This document shows positions 29,475 to 42,084 of a DNA stretch of 64,000 nucleotides, piece after piece. The DNA is from Eonycteris spelaea. Its lineage: Eukaryota; Chordata; Mammalia; Chiroptera; Pteropodidae. How positions within the stretch are numbered: position 1 is the first letter of the stretch; every line of letters begins with the position of its first letter. Where the stretch lies: contig PUFA01000210.1 of assembly GCA_003508835.1 (NCBI GenBank), positions 438,501 to 502,500 on the forward strand. Direction: 5' to 3'. The notes beneath the pieces are model-generated. The model ran no database searches. It saw only the letters and a program-made list of their open reading frames with translations, and was not told the origin of the DNA. A program made the position numbers and the translations under genes.

Positions 29475-30015
29475 CCCCTATATATGAGCTTTATTGAGAT
29501 ATAATTCATTTATCATACAATTCATTTGTTTATAGTGTATAATTCAGTAGTTTCTAGGATCTTCATAGAGTTGCGCAACCATCACAACAATCAATTTTAG
29601 AACACTGCATCACACCCCGAAAAAAGGCAAGCTTGTACCTATTAACAATCAGTCCCACTCTGAACGTGCCCGATCTCATCTGATCTCCGAAGCTAGGCAG
29701 TGTCAGGCCTGGTTAGTACTTGGATGGGAGAACAATCAGTCTCCAATTCTCAGTTGCCATTCTGCCTTAGGCAATTATCAACTTACAGTCTGTCTCTATA
29801 GATTGGCCCATTCTGGATATTTCATATAAATAGAATCATACAACATGTGGTCTTTCAGCAAAATGTTTTAAGGTTTATTCTTATAGCATGTCTCAGTATT
29901 CATACCTTTTTACTGTCAAATAACATTTAATTGTATGAATATACCACATTTTGATTATCTGTTGATAAGCTGATGGATATTTAGGTTGTTTCAACCTTCT
30001 GACTATTATGAATAA
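29475..30015 (-). repeat. L1M/L1ME-type 3' region, antisense, split by a 5S copy
   Basis: The plus strand carries reversed L1 words: 'tattgagatataattcattt', 'gttgcgcaaccatcacaac', 'ctgtctctatagattggccc', 'aatagaatcatacaacatgt' and 'tttgattatctgttgataag'. The element is interrupted at 29,655 by a 5S rRNA-derived insert. Confidence 0.8.
29655..29730 (+). pseudogene. 5S rRNA retropseudogene, internal fragment
   Basis: The 76 bp align without gaps to nucleotides about 14-89 of vertebrate 5S rRNA (recalled sequence), with about seven mismatches. The diagnostic stretches 'gcccgatctcatctgatctc' and 'ggcctggttagtacttggat' are seen. Both ends of the 5S gene are missing and there is no T-run terminator or poly(A). 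A perfect 11-bp duplication, AACAATCAGTC, flanks it at 29,644-29,654 and 29,731-29,741. The insertion point (TT|AACA) suits L1 endonuclease. It cannot be a working gene because its promoter is partial and both ends are gone. Confidence 0.92.
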
Positions 30016-30059
30016 TGTTTCTATTTAATAGGATTTTTAAAAAATCCCTGATCTTCTGA

Positions 30060-30620
30060 AATTTCACAGTGACATTCCTTGGTGTCACTTTTTCCATTTA
30101 TTGTGGTGGGTACCCAATAAAACCCTTTCAGCCTAGGGAATTGTGGCCTCTAGTTTTCAGAAATGTTCTTTGATAACTTCTTTGATAATTTCTTCCTATC
30201 AATTCTTTCTTTTCTCTTTTTCTGAAATACCTATTAGTTGGCTTTTGGAACCTCCAGATTGATGCTCAAATGTTCTTATTTATTCCTAGTTCTCTCTTTT
30301 TCATTTTGTTTTCTTTCTTTATTCTATTTTCTGTGAGAGCTCCTCAATTTTTTTCCAGCTTTTCTATTTAGTATTTTATTTTTTAGTATTTTATTTTAAT
30401 ATTAAAGAGCACTTTCTTGCTCTCTGTTTTTTTTAAATAGCATCCTGTTTATTTTTTTATGAATACAGTGTTTGCTCTTGATTCTCTTAAGTTTTAGTTA
30501 TTCTATTTTTGAAGTTTCCTTTTCTTACTGCATCTGTTTCCTCAAAATTCCTTTATTTTGACTTCTAGGTCTTTCATGTTCGAGATTTTCCTCAAGTTTT
30601 CAGTGATTCTTGAAAAATTT
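30060..30620. repeat. old LINE-derived T-rich sequence
   Basis: Phrases such as 'aaatttcacagtgacattcc', 'ttgataatttcttcctatca' and 'agagcactttcttgctctct' recur in mammalian genomes as part of an old LINE. I could not fix the family. Confidence 0.45.
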
Positions 30621-30670
30621 CTTTAAATTAGTATTTTAAAATGATGTCCTAAAGATGAGATAGAGATTCT

Positions 30671-30735
30671 TTGTGTGTATGTGTGAGTGTGTGTATGTGT
30701 CTATGTGTGTATATGAGGGTGTGTGTGGGTGGAGG
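30671..30735. repeat. degenerate (GT)n-rich tract
   Basis: GT repeats broken by A and C changes ('gtgtgtatgtgtgagtgtgt'). It ends in 'gtggagggggcggc'. Confidence 0.8.
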
Positions 30736-31479
30736 GGGCGGCTTGGCCTTGGTGACTAACAGGCCTTATGGCAGAATGATTAGGCAGGGATCTGGCCATT
30801 TAGTTGGGGGATCCCAAACATCAGAATTGGTTAGTCTTTTCTCTTTAGCTGGTAAGTTTCCCAAGGAAGGAATTCTCTACTCTTCTGCCCAAGGAGGTGA
30901 GTATAAGCAGTACATAATCTTTCTCTTAAACCCCCTGGTTTCAGAAATCCTCGCCTCTACTTTTAGCTGTAATGCTTGTCCTGCATGTGGACGCTGTGCA
31001 GTTCAGTCTCTCCAGGGAGGTCCTGTCGTCTGCTAGGGTTGGTAGAGGGAGTATTGGGCAGTTACCTAGCTGCCCAATTACAGCTTTAACCAGGTTCTTG
31101 GCCTTCAGAAGCATCTGGAGCTTCCAATACCAAGTCAGATTTTGTTGACATCTCCTGTCTGCTGTTGTCTCCTTTTCCACAGACTTTGTCTTTCTGGATT
31201 CATGTCCTTTTTATTCATTTATAGTCATGTTAGTTGGATCCTATGAGAGAGCACAGACAGACAAGCATGTCCAACCTGTCATGTTTAACCAGAGCCCTAA
31301 CTGCTTTTGATTGGGCTCTTCCATCAAGCCTCATGCTCGTCTGTTTTATGGTGGTTTCTACTTTGACCCAATCTATAAATTTTAGTCAGATTAATCTTCC
31401 TAAAGCCCAGCTCTAGTTATATAACTCCTTGGTTAAAAATTCTTCACTGCTTCTCCATTTTACTGTAGAATCTTGACAT

Positions 31480-31770
31480 TAGAAAAGACTTTATGGGTTC
31501 TTCGGACCAGTTCCCTGACTGAAGCAGGAATCCTATGCCTGCAGGTAGGTCAGTGGACCTCTGCCTGAGCAACTCCAGTGACGAGGAGCTTACTTCCTCA
31601 CCAGGTCGTCCTTTTTATCACTGCACAGGTCCCTTTGTGAGAAAGTCCTTTCTTACATAGAACTGAAGTACCACTCCTGAAACTTGCAGTTTTTAACCCA
31701 AATTCTGACCTATAGATCCTCAAATTAAGAGCCAGATCGCTCTTCCTCATGGTAGCACATTATATAATTG
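31480..31770. repeat. CR1/L3-like LINE fragment
   Basis: 'tccagtgacgaggagcttac' and 'agaaagtcctttcttacata' followed by 'cctatagatcctcaaatta' resemble the same ancient CR1/L3 unit as at 21,225. Confidence 0.5.
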
Positions 31771-33083
31771 AATTATTACTACAACGTGCTTCCTTTTTTT
31801 CTTCTATTTAAAAATCCATAATTCCTTCTACTATTCCTTCTCTGACATTTCCTGCCAACTAATGTCTAAAATCTCAAATTTCTATATCAGGACCTTCTGT
31901 GACATGACTCCAACTTCCTCTTAGGATGTCATCTCTCATCTTCTATTTTTGCTATACCTTGTAGGCACACGACTTTGCCCTTTCTCTCCTCATATCCTGT
32001 TCTTTACTAGTAATACCATTCTTCTTCCCTTTCTGTGAATATCATTTGCATCCAAAGATTAGGGCTGATACACATCAAATTGTTAAAGTAGTTAGTTTTG
32101 GGGGGTAGAATGGAATGAGTACAAGAAGATTATTGATTTTTTACTCTATATAGTTTTTTTTCCAAAGCAGTAGAGTTGTTGATCATCTTTTTAAAATGTT
32201 ATTTTTCAAATACATTATATTTAATTTAAAACATATATTAATAACAAATTTTATCATCAGTTGTAATTCATCTCAAAATTTATATGGCCCAGGAAACCTT
32301 TGATTCTTCCTTCTAATATGAACTTCCTTACTCTGAACACCCAGAGCATTTGGGGGTAACTTTCTTATCGCCATTACCATGTTACACTTCACATCATAGA
32401 TATTGTGTGTAAGTACCTTTTTACCAGGCTGTAAGCTCCTAGAGACCTAGGATTCCATCTTACTCATTTTGGAAGCCCCTGCCTTCTAACATACGTATAT
32501 GCTACATAGCAGGAACTCAATACATTTTATTGCAAGGGTGGGTTGGTGAATTCACATTGTAATTCACTCATGCTCCTTCAAACGTGGTCCTCTATTTTTT
32601 CTTTGGGGTGAGAGTGGACTCTGGGTACTTTAGCCTCTGGTCAGCTAATGAGGCAGTCTCTTCTCAAGGTGCAGACGAGCATCAGTTTTTCTCTTTCCCA
32701 AGCCTCATCTGTGTCAGTGTCTGGGTGTGAAGCTAACCCAGGACCCATGTAGACCCTGAAGAGGGAAAAGAATTCTGGAGACAGGGGAGAGGGTATGAAG
32801 AGGCGATGGGCTGGGTCAGGGCCCAAGGAAGTGAATGAGTTTCTGTTACAGAAAAAAAAAAATCATGCAGGAAAGTCAGAGGAGGGCAGATGTGGACAGG
32901 AAGGGAAGTAGAAGGCAGAGCAAGTTGCCCAAGTTTGTGTGGCATCTGGCTCAGGGGCAGATAAAGCTGCTCCCCTAGATGTAAGCAACCCCCTCCTGAC
33001 GAGTGCCATAAAGACCTCTTGTTCCATTTGGTGCTGGAGTGAATTGAAAGAGTAGGATTTATATTTCTGTCTCTCTGTCTCTG

Positions 33084-33084
<1 letters not shown>
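31771..33084. other. intergenic sequence with an L2 3' end
   Basis: An L2-like terminus lies at about 32,400-32,540 ('aggctgtaagctcctagaga', 'catagcaggaactcaataca'). The rest shows no gene. Confidence 0.5.

Positions 33085-33134
<50 letters not shown>
33085..33134. repeat. (CA)25 microsatellite
   Basis: Fifty bases of uninterrupted CA, preceded by a short 'ctctctgtctctgt' run. Confidence 0.98.
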
Positions 33135-33137
<3 letters not shown>

Positions 33138-34029
33138 TTTTACTTCCACCTTTCTTTGCTGGTCAGGATATAACTACCTCTCACAGCTCCTTGCAGCAAG
33201 GATAGACATGGCTTCCTGATTCTCGAGGATGACCCTGGTTACATGGATAAGGAAATATAAGTCCTTTCCTTTTTACCTCCCTTTTTTTTTTGTCTGTTTC
33301 TTGCTTACCACTGGCTCACAGGCAGAAGATTAACTGATGTTTAGTGACAGAAAAAAGTGAACAAGGGAGGGGATGCTTGCATACTGCAACAGGCAAATGT
33401 TTTCCTTTATTTGTTTGTTTTACATTTTGGACTTTGGATGCACATAACTGAGTGGATCATACTCATTTTATGGTCTGCTATCATCACTGGTCCAGTGAGA
33501 CTGCTCATTGATTTACTGAATTACTTTCTCTTTCTGTTCCCCACCCCCATTTCTGTTCCCTTTTCCACACTAAAGACTCTCACTCTTGATTATTTAATGT
33601 GTTCCTTAGATAGAGCTCTCTGGCAACAAATTCTGAGATGAGAAGCTGCCTGCGGGTTTATCAGGGTTCTCTTATGGGATACACGTGGAAGGAAGTGAGG
33701 ACAGTATGGGACTGAAGGTGAAGCTATGGTTGCAGCTGAGGACTCAGCTGAGCTCACAGAAGCGTTGGACCTGGCACGACCCTTTAGAGTTTTCCCAAAC
33801 TGAAGTAAGGGGCACCGAGCCTTTGATATTCCTGTACCAGCCAGCCATTGACCACTCCCTCTAGAAGGGGCATAATCTTAAATGGGCATTCCCCTGAGGA
33901 TGCATCTTCGAACCCTACTATCTCCACACCTGGGAGTGGCTGCATTGGCCCTGAAGAAGGGAATGGGTAGAGCAGCCCAGTATCCTTCTAATCCACTTTC
34001 CATTGGAGTTTATTCACCCTTGAAACATA

Positions 34030-35200
34030 TGTGGTGTTGCTTTGTGCTTTTTAAAATTTTATTATAAGTGGTAGTGTGTTATAAATCTATCCTCCCTTTT
34101 CCCCTCATGCCAACTCTGTTTTGGAGATGTACCTATCCATGTCACTTTAAGTGGATCTATTTCTTTCCTTCTCACCCTGCACAGAGTTTTGTCATTTGCA
34201 GTTACCACAATTTACCCTTCTGTTCCCTTGCTGATGGACATCCAGGTACTTTGCTACCACCATCAGCAAGTTGTGTGGACATCGTGTGCTTCCATGTGAG
34301 AGTTTCTGCAGTGTATGCGTACCGACAGAGTGTCAGTGCGGGGACATAGGCTCTGTGCGGTCTTCCTTTCAGTAAGCTTATGAAATGCTCTCTCAAATAG
34401 CTGTACCAGTTTTCACATTCATCAGCATTCCTGTTTCTCCACATCTTTGCCAGCACTTGGTGTTATCAGACTTTCTAATTTTTGCTAATTTTTAGATATA
34501 AGTGGTTTCTTATTTTTCTTTTGTGTGTTTTTTAATATTATTTGTCAAATTAAGCATCACTTCAAAGACTTGTTAACCATTAGGATTCTCCTTCTATGAA
34601 CTACTTCTTTATGTACTTTGCTCATTTTTCTATTGCTTCCTATCTTTTTCTACTAATTTCTGGGATCCCCTGAATATTTTTTAATACAAATGTCTTTATC
34701 TAGGCACTACCCATCTGTTAACTCTGTCAGTGGTGTACTTTTCACTAAACAGAAAACTTTAATATTGATGTAAAATCCATCCATTTTTCTACTTATGGTG
34801 TTGTTTTGGATCTTGTTTAAAAAATCTTTTCCCACCTCAAGTTCACTTTATCTATTAGTTTATAAATTTACCTTTCACATTTAGGTATTTGATCCATATA
34901 GAGTTTCTTTTCTTATTGGGTAATGAGTTAGCAATTCAAATTCATTTTACCATTTACAAAATACCTTTGATTTCTGATGCCAGGTTATCATATGCCAAGT
35001 TTTCATGCACATGTAAGCCTATTCCTGGACTCACTCTTCCATCCCATTAGCCTGCCTCTCTCTTCCTGTGCCAGTACCACACTGTTTTAATAAATCTGGC
35101 TTTGCAATATTTCTCAATGTCTGGTATGGTGTGTTTCTTCTTTTTGTTATTTTTTAAAAATCTTGATTCTTCCTCATGAACATTAGAATGTTTGTCAAGT
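34030..35200 (-). repeat. L1-type LINE, antisense
   Basis: Reversed L1 words are seen in order: 'ccacatctttgccagcactt', 'ctttgctcatttttctattg', 'aaatcttttcccacctcaag', 'tttgatccatatagagttt', 'gccagtaccacactgtttta' and 'aataaatctggctttgca'. It is heavily decayed. Confidence 0.75.
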
Positions 35201-36240
35201 GTTTCTCTGCCCCTTTCCCCCAGCCAAATCTACTGTGATTTTGACGGGAATGAATTAAACTTTCAAGTTAATTTAGGGACAGTTGACATTGTATAGAGTT
35301 AAGTCATCCTTTCCATGAGTATGATAACTTCCTCCATTTATTCAGGTCTTCTTTTACGTTCTTTAATGGGGTTTAAATTTTTCTCCAAGTTTTATATATA
35401 ATTTTTTAGACTTGTTCTCAGGTACTTAAGAATTTTTGTTGTTATTATAAATGGCATTTTAAATTTGTTTTTACTGATAAAAACAAATCGTGTTTTATTC
35501 TCTTTTGGTAAGACACTTGATAATTTATACTAAAAAATGCAATCTTTGAACAGCTTCTGACCTTTGGGGTCAAATAATGACTTTGAAAATGCTGCGGCAG
35601 TCTGGGAACTACCAGTGTCTAAATCCTCTACTAAGATGTCACTAATTTCTATTTGTGTGCTATTTCCCAAAAAAACGTAGAACTTAGTTGGCACCGATAT
35701 GCACCCCAATCCTCTCTTCCCTTGTTCAGTAAGAACTCAGCACCTGGAATTTCCTGTTGAACAGACCTCCCTGGGCTTTACTTAGATGGGTCCAACCCCG
35801 ACTGCAGTACTGCTGATTGGGAAGCTGGGCGAGAGCCAGAGCAGGAAAAATCGACAACTCTTCCCCAGACACCATTAAGAAGTATCGTTTCTGTCTCATT
35901 CCCCAGACTGACTCAGAAGGGATCCCGGAAGGCACGAGAACAAAGAAAGCAGACCCGGACGTGACTAGGACAGCAGCACCTGTCAACACCTTCTCGGAGC
36001 CTGGATGGACAGATGGCCCTGCAGTGTCCCTGAGCCAGTGAAATTTCCATAGGTTCAAGGCGTGCCCCTCTTCTGTTCCCTTCCGTCTCTTCCATGGAGT
36101 CTTTTTAGGTTAACGGTGACAGAAACGACAACTCTTTTAATCCCATTGAATTCAAGCAGACAGATCTTATCTCAAATTAGACTGCTTTCCTTTTATTATA
36201 ATACTATAGAAAAAAAAACACTTTTCACCATGCTTTGAGC
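35201..36240. other. intergenic sequence with a moderately GC-rich patch
   Basis: The part at about 35,690-36,060 has several CpGs in an AT-rich setting ('gatcccggaaggcacgagaa'). A 74-residue open frame there matches no family I know. It may be a noncoding exon or simply unique DNA. Confidence 0.35.
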
Positions 36241-36430
36241 AACGCTTTAAAAAAAATTATTCCACACCCATTATCTCATTTGATACTCATAGCGCATATT
36301 CACTCCTATTTTAGAGCTGAAACTAAGTTACAGGCCTGTCCAAGTTGCCCAGCAAATTATGATAGAATCAGGCCCCAAAGCGTTCGGACTTTCTAGGCCC
36401 AAATTCTCCACTCTACCATCGTTACTCATT
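36240..36430. repeat. MIR-like SINE fragment
   Basis: 'acccattatctcatttgata' and 'cctattttagagctgaaact' with 'agttgcccagcaaatta' match the MIR/MIRb pattern. Confidence 0.55.
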
Positions 36431-36639
36431 AGATTAATGTACAGACCCTTTCTCAAAGAGGAAAAATATTTTCTCATTTCTAACATGGACCTAAATTTTT
36501 TAATATCATAACAAAAGGTATAAACAACAAAAAAAATAAGTATGATTTCTCTATGTTTACAGCTTTTTACAACCAAGAATTCATTAAATGCTAGCAAAAT
36601 TCTGAAATTAAAAAAAATGATAATAGTTTACGTATTATT

Positions 36640-36850
36640 TTGAACCATCATGTCGTTTTCCGAAAACAAAATCTCCGCTGTGGAGGAGCGTGGAGCCGTG
36701 ACCGTCCGTCAGCGTTCTTTTTGATGTCGTTCACCTGGTGCTGCGGGCCCCACTGTCCCGGATTCAAATTTCGGCAAAACTTTTCTTCATCGAAATCACC
36801 GTGGCACCATCTGGCCGTCGCTTGCCACAGATGCGTCATTTATTGGTGCA
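36640..36850. other. isolated CpG-dense unique block
   Basis: About 17 CpGs lie within roughly 200 bp, at plain base composition and inside AT-rich sequence with almost none. It is not recognised as a repeat, RNA or exon. Short open frames on both strands have no known family. Confidence 0.5.
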
Positions 36851-36944
36851 TCTTGTGTCCGTTGCTTCAGGCTTGTGCCCTTTCCAAGTTGATTCCTTCA
36901 GAAGCAAAGACAGCCAGTAATTCTTATCAGACCCAGCTTTCCAG

Positions 36945-37330
36945 CATGGACTATGGCGGAATCAACTGTTTGCATGATGTAATCAAGTGATCCTCATGGG
37001 GAGAATTAATCATTTCTAGATTTAGGGGCTTTAAAACATGATTAGATTTTCCTCTTTGGGGAGGAGGTAAGACGAGGAAAATGAATGCTGGAGAATTCAG
37101 CTGTGCTCTATGAAGCCCTCCTCTCTGACGAGTAGTTAATCTATTTGTTGATAGTGTGAGAAGATAATATCCAGCAAGGAGAAAATTTTAAAGGCTCAGC
37201 ACCAGTGCTGCCCTGATGAATCTCATCCAGTTATTCACCAGGACACTGCTGGGTGTGCTTTTTAAAATTACTCTTGTCTTAATTTTAGTCTATTCTCTAC
37301 AGTTTGTCATACCATTATAAAACTTTATTG
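36945..37330. promoter_or_regulatory. candidate conserved noncoding element
   Basis: Unique block directly after the CpG-dense patch with homeodomain-type words ('gcatgatgtaatcaagtgat', 'gagaattaatcatttctaga', 'agtagttaatctatttgttg'). No repeat similarity was seen. Confidence 0.3.
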
Positions 37331-39919
37331 AATTATTAAAAAAAAAACCCTCCTTTGAGTCTATCCTTTCTAATTTTGCAGCCATTTTTTTCCTTCTGTG
37401 TTCATAGCTGAGTTTGAAATTAATGTAGGATTATTAGTGATTTATGTATTTCTTTATTTACTTTCTTCCTGGAATGTGGTATCAGAAAGGTTAGATTTTG
37501 AAAAGAACTATAAAGAGCATCAGTTATAGTAAGAGAAAGAAAAATAGTGTAGACTTGTGTAAACTTTTGAGAAAAGTGTTATTTATACTTTTTTTTTTTT
37601 CCCTGACAGTGTCCCTTTTCTGAATAATGAAGAACTGAGGCAAAAGGTTCTCCTAGTGGAGAAAATTCTTTCCTATCCGTTTAGACCTAGTTAGCCTCTG
37701 GGATTCCAATGGGTTTAAAGGAGATGTTTTCAAACTGGGGGCTTGCTCGTATCCTACTTGCATTCTGGTTCCCACCTAAAGTCATTGGCAGAGATAAGAG
37801 GCTTTGGCCATACTCTCTGTATAGCCCCGGGCCCTTGAAAATGACCCAGTTATAAAAGCACAACTCCATCCATAGTTGGAACATACCAGTGTAACCCCAT
37901 ATGGTTAAGGTCCTCTGGCTTGTTTAGCTCCAGGTGGGTTCTGACCTCTTAGGTCTGTGCAGGTAGCCTGTCTTCATCCATCTCATGACAAAGCCTCATG
38001 GCCACCACTCCAACCCCCCTGGGCAGGGGGCTACACACAATATAGGACAACCAGTCAAATATGAATATCAGATTTAAAAAAACGAATGTTTTTAGTATGA
38101 GTGCGCACTGCACGTTATAGGAGATATACTTAGGGCTGGCTCTTCGTCCCCACTCTTCTCTGCCCACGGTTTGATTGTCCCTCCTCTTGCTCCCTTTCCC
38201 TTTAAGCTTCTAACCGTCAAGTGCTCTTGGATTCCTTACTTTTTTCAGTATCCTCACCTCTCACTGTAAAGCCAGGCTCTCCTCTGCTCAGGGCAGCTGC
38301 TGGTTGGTATTCGTAGGCCAAGGCAAGAGTACCAGTGGAGGCCCTGACCCAAGCACTGCCCCCTACCGCATTCCTGTCACCAGTAAGGAAGCTTGTGTCC
38401 CTTGGCCCCAGTCCCAAGATCTGTCCACACCCTCTGTGTGTGGGTACACCCCACCCCCCACATGCTTCACACCCCCTGTCCCCACCCAAACAACCATCCC
38501 TTGACTGACTTGAGTACCTGGAATGTGACCTAGAAAGGGATGTGAGGCTCCTGCTCCTTGCCTCTGGGGGCGGGGAGGGGCTGGAGCAGAGCCAGTGTGG
38601 GCTCTTCTGAAGTTCAGGGTCAGAGAGACCCCGTGGTGGGTCTAAAAGTGGTGCTGCCCCTGCCACTGTTCTGGAGAGCTCGTGCTGTCATCCTCTTGGC
38701 CTTGTAGCCTGTATTCGCTAGATTTCTTCATCCTCGCACAGAAGGTTTTATGAAGACCAGGTATCCGACTGGCTATCTTTGCTTCTGCGTTCATCCCTTC
38801 TCTGGCTTCAGAAAAATCTCCTCTCCTCTGTCACTGGATTTAGGGTGTCCATTTCCTTACACACACAGATCATTGGGGTGTGTGAGGGTGGGACACCACA
38901 TTTAATTCGACAAAATCTTAACAACTAACAGTTTGGATTTAGTGTACTTTTGGGGCTGGGAGAGCACATAGGATGGAGAAGTGAGCGGGGAGAGCTGTTG
39001 TAGTTCTGGAAAGAATTCAACCAGTTGTTGTCACCCCCTTCCCCCTCTACCCCCTGCTTTGGGCTGAATTAAATCTTATTTCCAATTGGGTTGTATGCAT
39101 AGACACACCCGCAGCTTCTGTGATCCCCTACTTCCCTCTCATAGATAAACTGCTGCCAGAGCTTCCAGCTTCTTTCTCCATGGTGACCAAGCTCCCCATT
39201 TTCATTTAATCCCAGCCTCCGCCTCCCCTGCCCCCGCCCTCCTCCATGGGAAGCCTAGCTGTTTCTTTCTCAGTCCTCTTGGCTTTTCTTTCACTCTTTC
39301 CTGCTCTCTGGCAATTCTCCCTACTGCAGGGAACACACGTCACCACGTCCTTGGCTCTTTCCTTTCCCTTTATCGCTGTCTTCCTTCTCCTTGCTTCTGC
39401 TTTGGTGACTCTTAGCTTCCTGTTGTCTTAGCTCTTCAAACATTTTCCTTTCAGTGGCCCCTCAAGCTCCCCTCTAGCTAAAGGATGCAGAAATGCAGAG
39501 AAGGAAGGGAGAGGAAGGGGCCCTTCCTTCTCCTTTGCCCCCTGCTCTGCCCGGACTCTGGGATTCTCCTTGGACCGAAGATGACTCTATGGGGTCAGAT
39601 CAGCCCAGGTTGTCAAGACCCTCGGAATTTTGTAAAACAGGGCCTGGGCTCTGCTGCTGCTGGAACCTTCCCAGGTGCCTCAGCCAGTCCTCTGCTCACA
39701 GGCAGGTTTTGCATAAGGGTGAGAGGAAGGACAAAGAGAGCTGAACTCTACATCTTGCTTGGATCGTGGGGTCCAACTCATTCCATGGGTCTTACTGACC
39801 AGTTTAAAAAATTCTTTTCTTACTTTTCCTCCACCCCAAGGCCTTCCTACCTGAAGCAGTGGTCATTTTGCAATGTATAAGGGCACCTGTCCATTACATA
39901 ATTTTTATGGTCCAGTCCT
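37331..39919. other. intergenic sequence, no gene seen
   Basis: Unique and pyrimidine-rich stretches, including a GC-box-like 'gggggcggggaggggctgg' near 38,564. No supported exon. Confidence 0.4.
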
Positions 39920-40090
39920 TTACAGAATACAGATATTCTTACCCAGTTTCTCATTTGGGCCTCAGATAATCATGTGATTTCATTTTGCAGATAGGGAAAC
40001 TAAGGTTTGGAGAAATTAAACATATTTGAACAAAGGAGTAACCGATGGCGCTGAGACAAGAACCCAGCTTGTCATACCCCTGGTTCATTA
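39920..40090 (+). repeat. MIR SINE fragment
   Basis: 'tttgcagatagggaaactaa' and 'agtaaccgatggcgctgaga' then 'caagaacccagcttgtc' fit the MIR 5' half. Confidence 0.6.
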
Positions 40091-40539
40091 CCCCTTCTTC
40101 TTTTTAGTGGTCTGCGGAAGGGGGTGTGGAAGGGGGGAAGGCTGCCTACTGTGGCGCAAGGCAAGGTGTTAACAGGAGGGGTGAGTTACAATTTCCCCCC
40201 TTCAGCCACGTCCCCGCATGCCCAATTTACATTGCTATACAACGCTAATTGGTACCGTTCTTGTTAATGTCTCTTTATAGATGTTTTAGTCGTGTCTGCC
40301 CCATATGTGTGTCTGATTTTTTTCTTGGACTCTGACCTTCTTGTGGGCCCTTTGCACTACACGACTCCCCGGGGGTCAGCACAGGCTTCTGCACAAGGTC
40401 CCGCGTGTGTCTGACTTTGGGCCCTGCAAGGGGCATGAGAAAACGTTGTCACCTCCTACCTTGAGGTAGCAACCCACCTCACTCTTGCTTTCTCCTCTTC
40501 CTGTTACAGCCAGGCTTCCCAGCCTCCTTGTTAGCCTCC

Positions 40540-41130
40540 GTGAGAAATTAAAGCCCCAATAATCAAATCAACCCTTGTAAATTCCCTAGGAGCAGCTCCA
40601 GAGCACCAAGGAGCCAGCAAACCCCGGACCCGAATCCATGTCAAATTTCATAGATATAATTTAAGTAGGGATCAAAACCCACACTAACCTAGTAACTAAG
40701 GCTGCTCAAAATGCAGAGTTTATAGTCCATCTGCCTCTCTGCTTCAGGGAGTCTGTATTAAATTTATTGCAAAGTAAAACAAATAAACCCGGGCAAAGGC
40801 AGGATGGAAATCTGCATACTCAGATTATTAGCAGCCCTCTCTGGTTAGGAAGGCTGCTTCTCAATTTGCATCTCTAAGGAGTTGTGACTGGGCTGGGGGC
40901 TGGGAGGTTAGGGGCAGGATTAAGACTCGCAGCAAGCCTGCCCTCTGCTGATATAATATTGAACTGCAGCCTTTGGACCTTTGTGGCAGACGGTGAGGTG
41001 CGCACTGGGGGCCCTGGAAAAGAGAATCTGCCGCTAGAAAAAATGTTGGCAAGGTGTGGAGGCGGGAGCGCAGGCATTTTCGCCCAGTACTGTTGGCTGT
41101 TGACTGTCTGCCTCGCGTGGGTTGTGTGAA
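40540..41130. promoter_or_regulatory. candidate conserved noncoding element
   Basis: Unique block with 'ccccaataatcaaatcaacc', 'gtattaaatttattgcaaag' and an octamer on the minus strand (ATTTGCAT, 40,864-40,871). GC rises toward the end, near 40,990-41,110. It looks like an enhancer but is untested. Confidence 0.3.
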
Positions 41131-41369
41131 CCCTTATAAAACTGTGCCTGGGGTTCAGGGCCGTGCACACCCGCTGGCACTCAGAGGGCCCTAAGATGGA
41201 ACCTCCCTTAAATCTTGCCTTGCCTCAGGCCTGCCTCTTCTCAGTCTGTTCATCTATGGACAAAAGAGTAAAAAACGAGATGACATCTCAGGCTCCCTTC
41301 AGCATGAATATTCTCCACTTCTATGACTCTGTGTCCAGAAATTTAGGGACCTATGACATACTTCCCAGG

Positions 41370-41785
41370 GAAGCTCCAAGGAGCCTAGCTATTCAACTGG
41401 GATATTCCCATCATCCTTCACGACTGGCTCAAATGGCACTTTCAAAGCGATGCCTCCCTGATTCTTTCAGGCAGAGATAGGCTGGGTGTCCTCCTTGTAA
41501 TACTTTATAGATATATGGACATATATTGATAGATACATATACATATACATACACACGCATACACAACATATATCATACTATAACAATTTGTTGTATTTAT
41601 TTATAGAGCAGCTCCATCTCCTCGAATGAGCTCTCTAGATGAGGGCAAAGGGAAGGAGCAGGTGAGCGTCACAGTTATTTATAGAATTTACCTGTTCCTC
41701 CTTTCCTGTTTTTCCCAGCCCAGTGCCTGAGACATAGTAGCTTCTAAATAAATATGCATTGCATGGATGAATAAATGAATAAGGT
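41370..41785 (+). repeat. L2 LINE 3' end
   Basis: The order 'aagcgatgcctccctgattc', then 'tgtatttatttatagagca', then 'cagcccagtgcctgagacat' and 'ctaaataaatatgcattg' matches the end of L2. A TA/CA-rich run (41,505-41,575) lies within. Confidence 0.7.
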
Positions 41786-42084
41786 GGCACAGGATGATGA
41801 CGGTTTGGTTGTATGGTTTACCCAGGGACCTGGATGTTTCCCCTGGCTTCCTATTTCTCCTTGTCTCCCTCTCCCTTATTCTTCATCTTCTCTGTGACAG
41901 TTCTATCTAGTCTACTTCCTCAGCAACTCTCAAAGCCATCTGCTTCTTCTCCATCCCCTCAAGAGGTTAAAAGCATAGACTCTGGAGTCAGAAAGACCCC
42001 CAGAACTTAAACTAGCCATGGGAACCTAACTGAGCCTCAGTGCCTCTGCTTCCCCCCGCCCCCACTTTTTGTCCCTTTTTCTTC

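Noticed and set aside
29655..29730. A working 5S rRNA gene
   Set aside because: Both ends and the terminator are missing, substitutions are present and a target-site duplication shows retrotransposition.
32863..33129. Frame encoding a Cys-Val run
   Set aside because: It is translation of the (CA)n microsatellite.
35726..36058. Frames on both strands in a GC-richer patch
   Set aside because: The patch is real, but neither frame matches a known family or has convincing splice borders.
38217..38666. 149-codon minus-strand frame
   Set aside because: No family, no splice context and low-complexity Ser/Pro-rich content. It is probably chance in GC-rich DNA.
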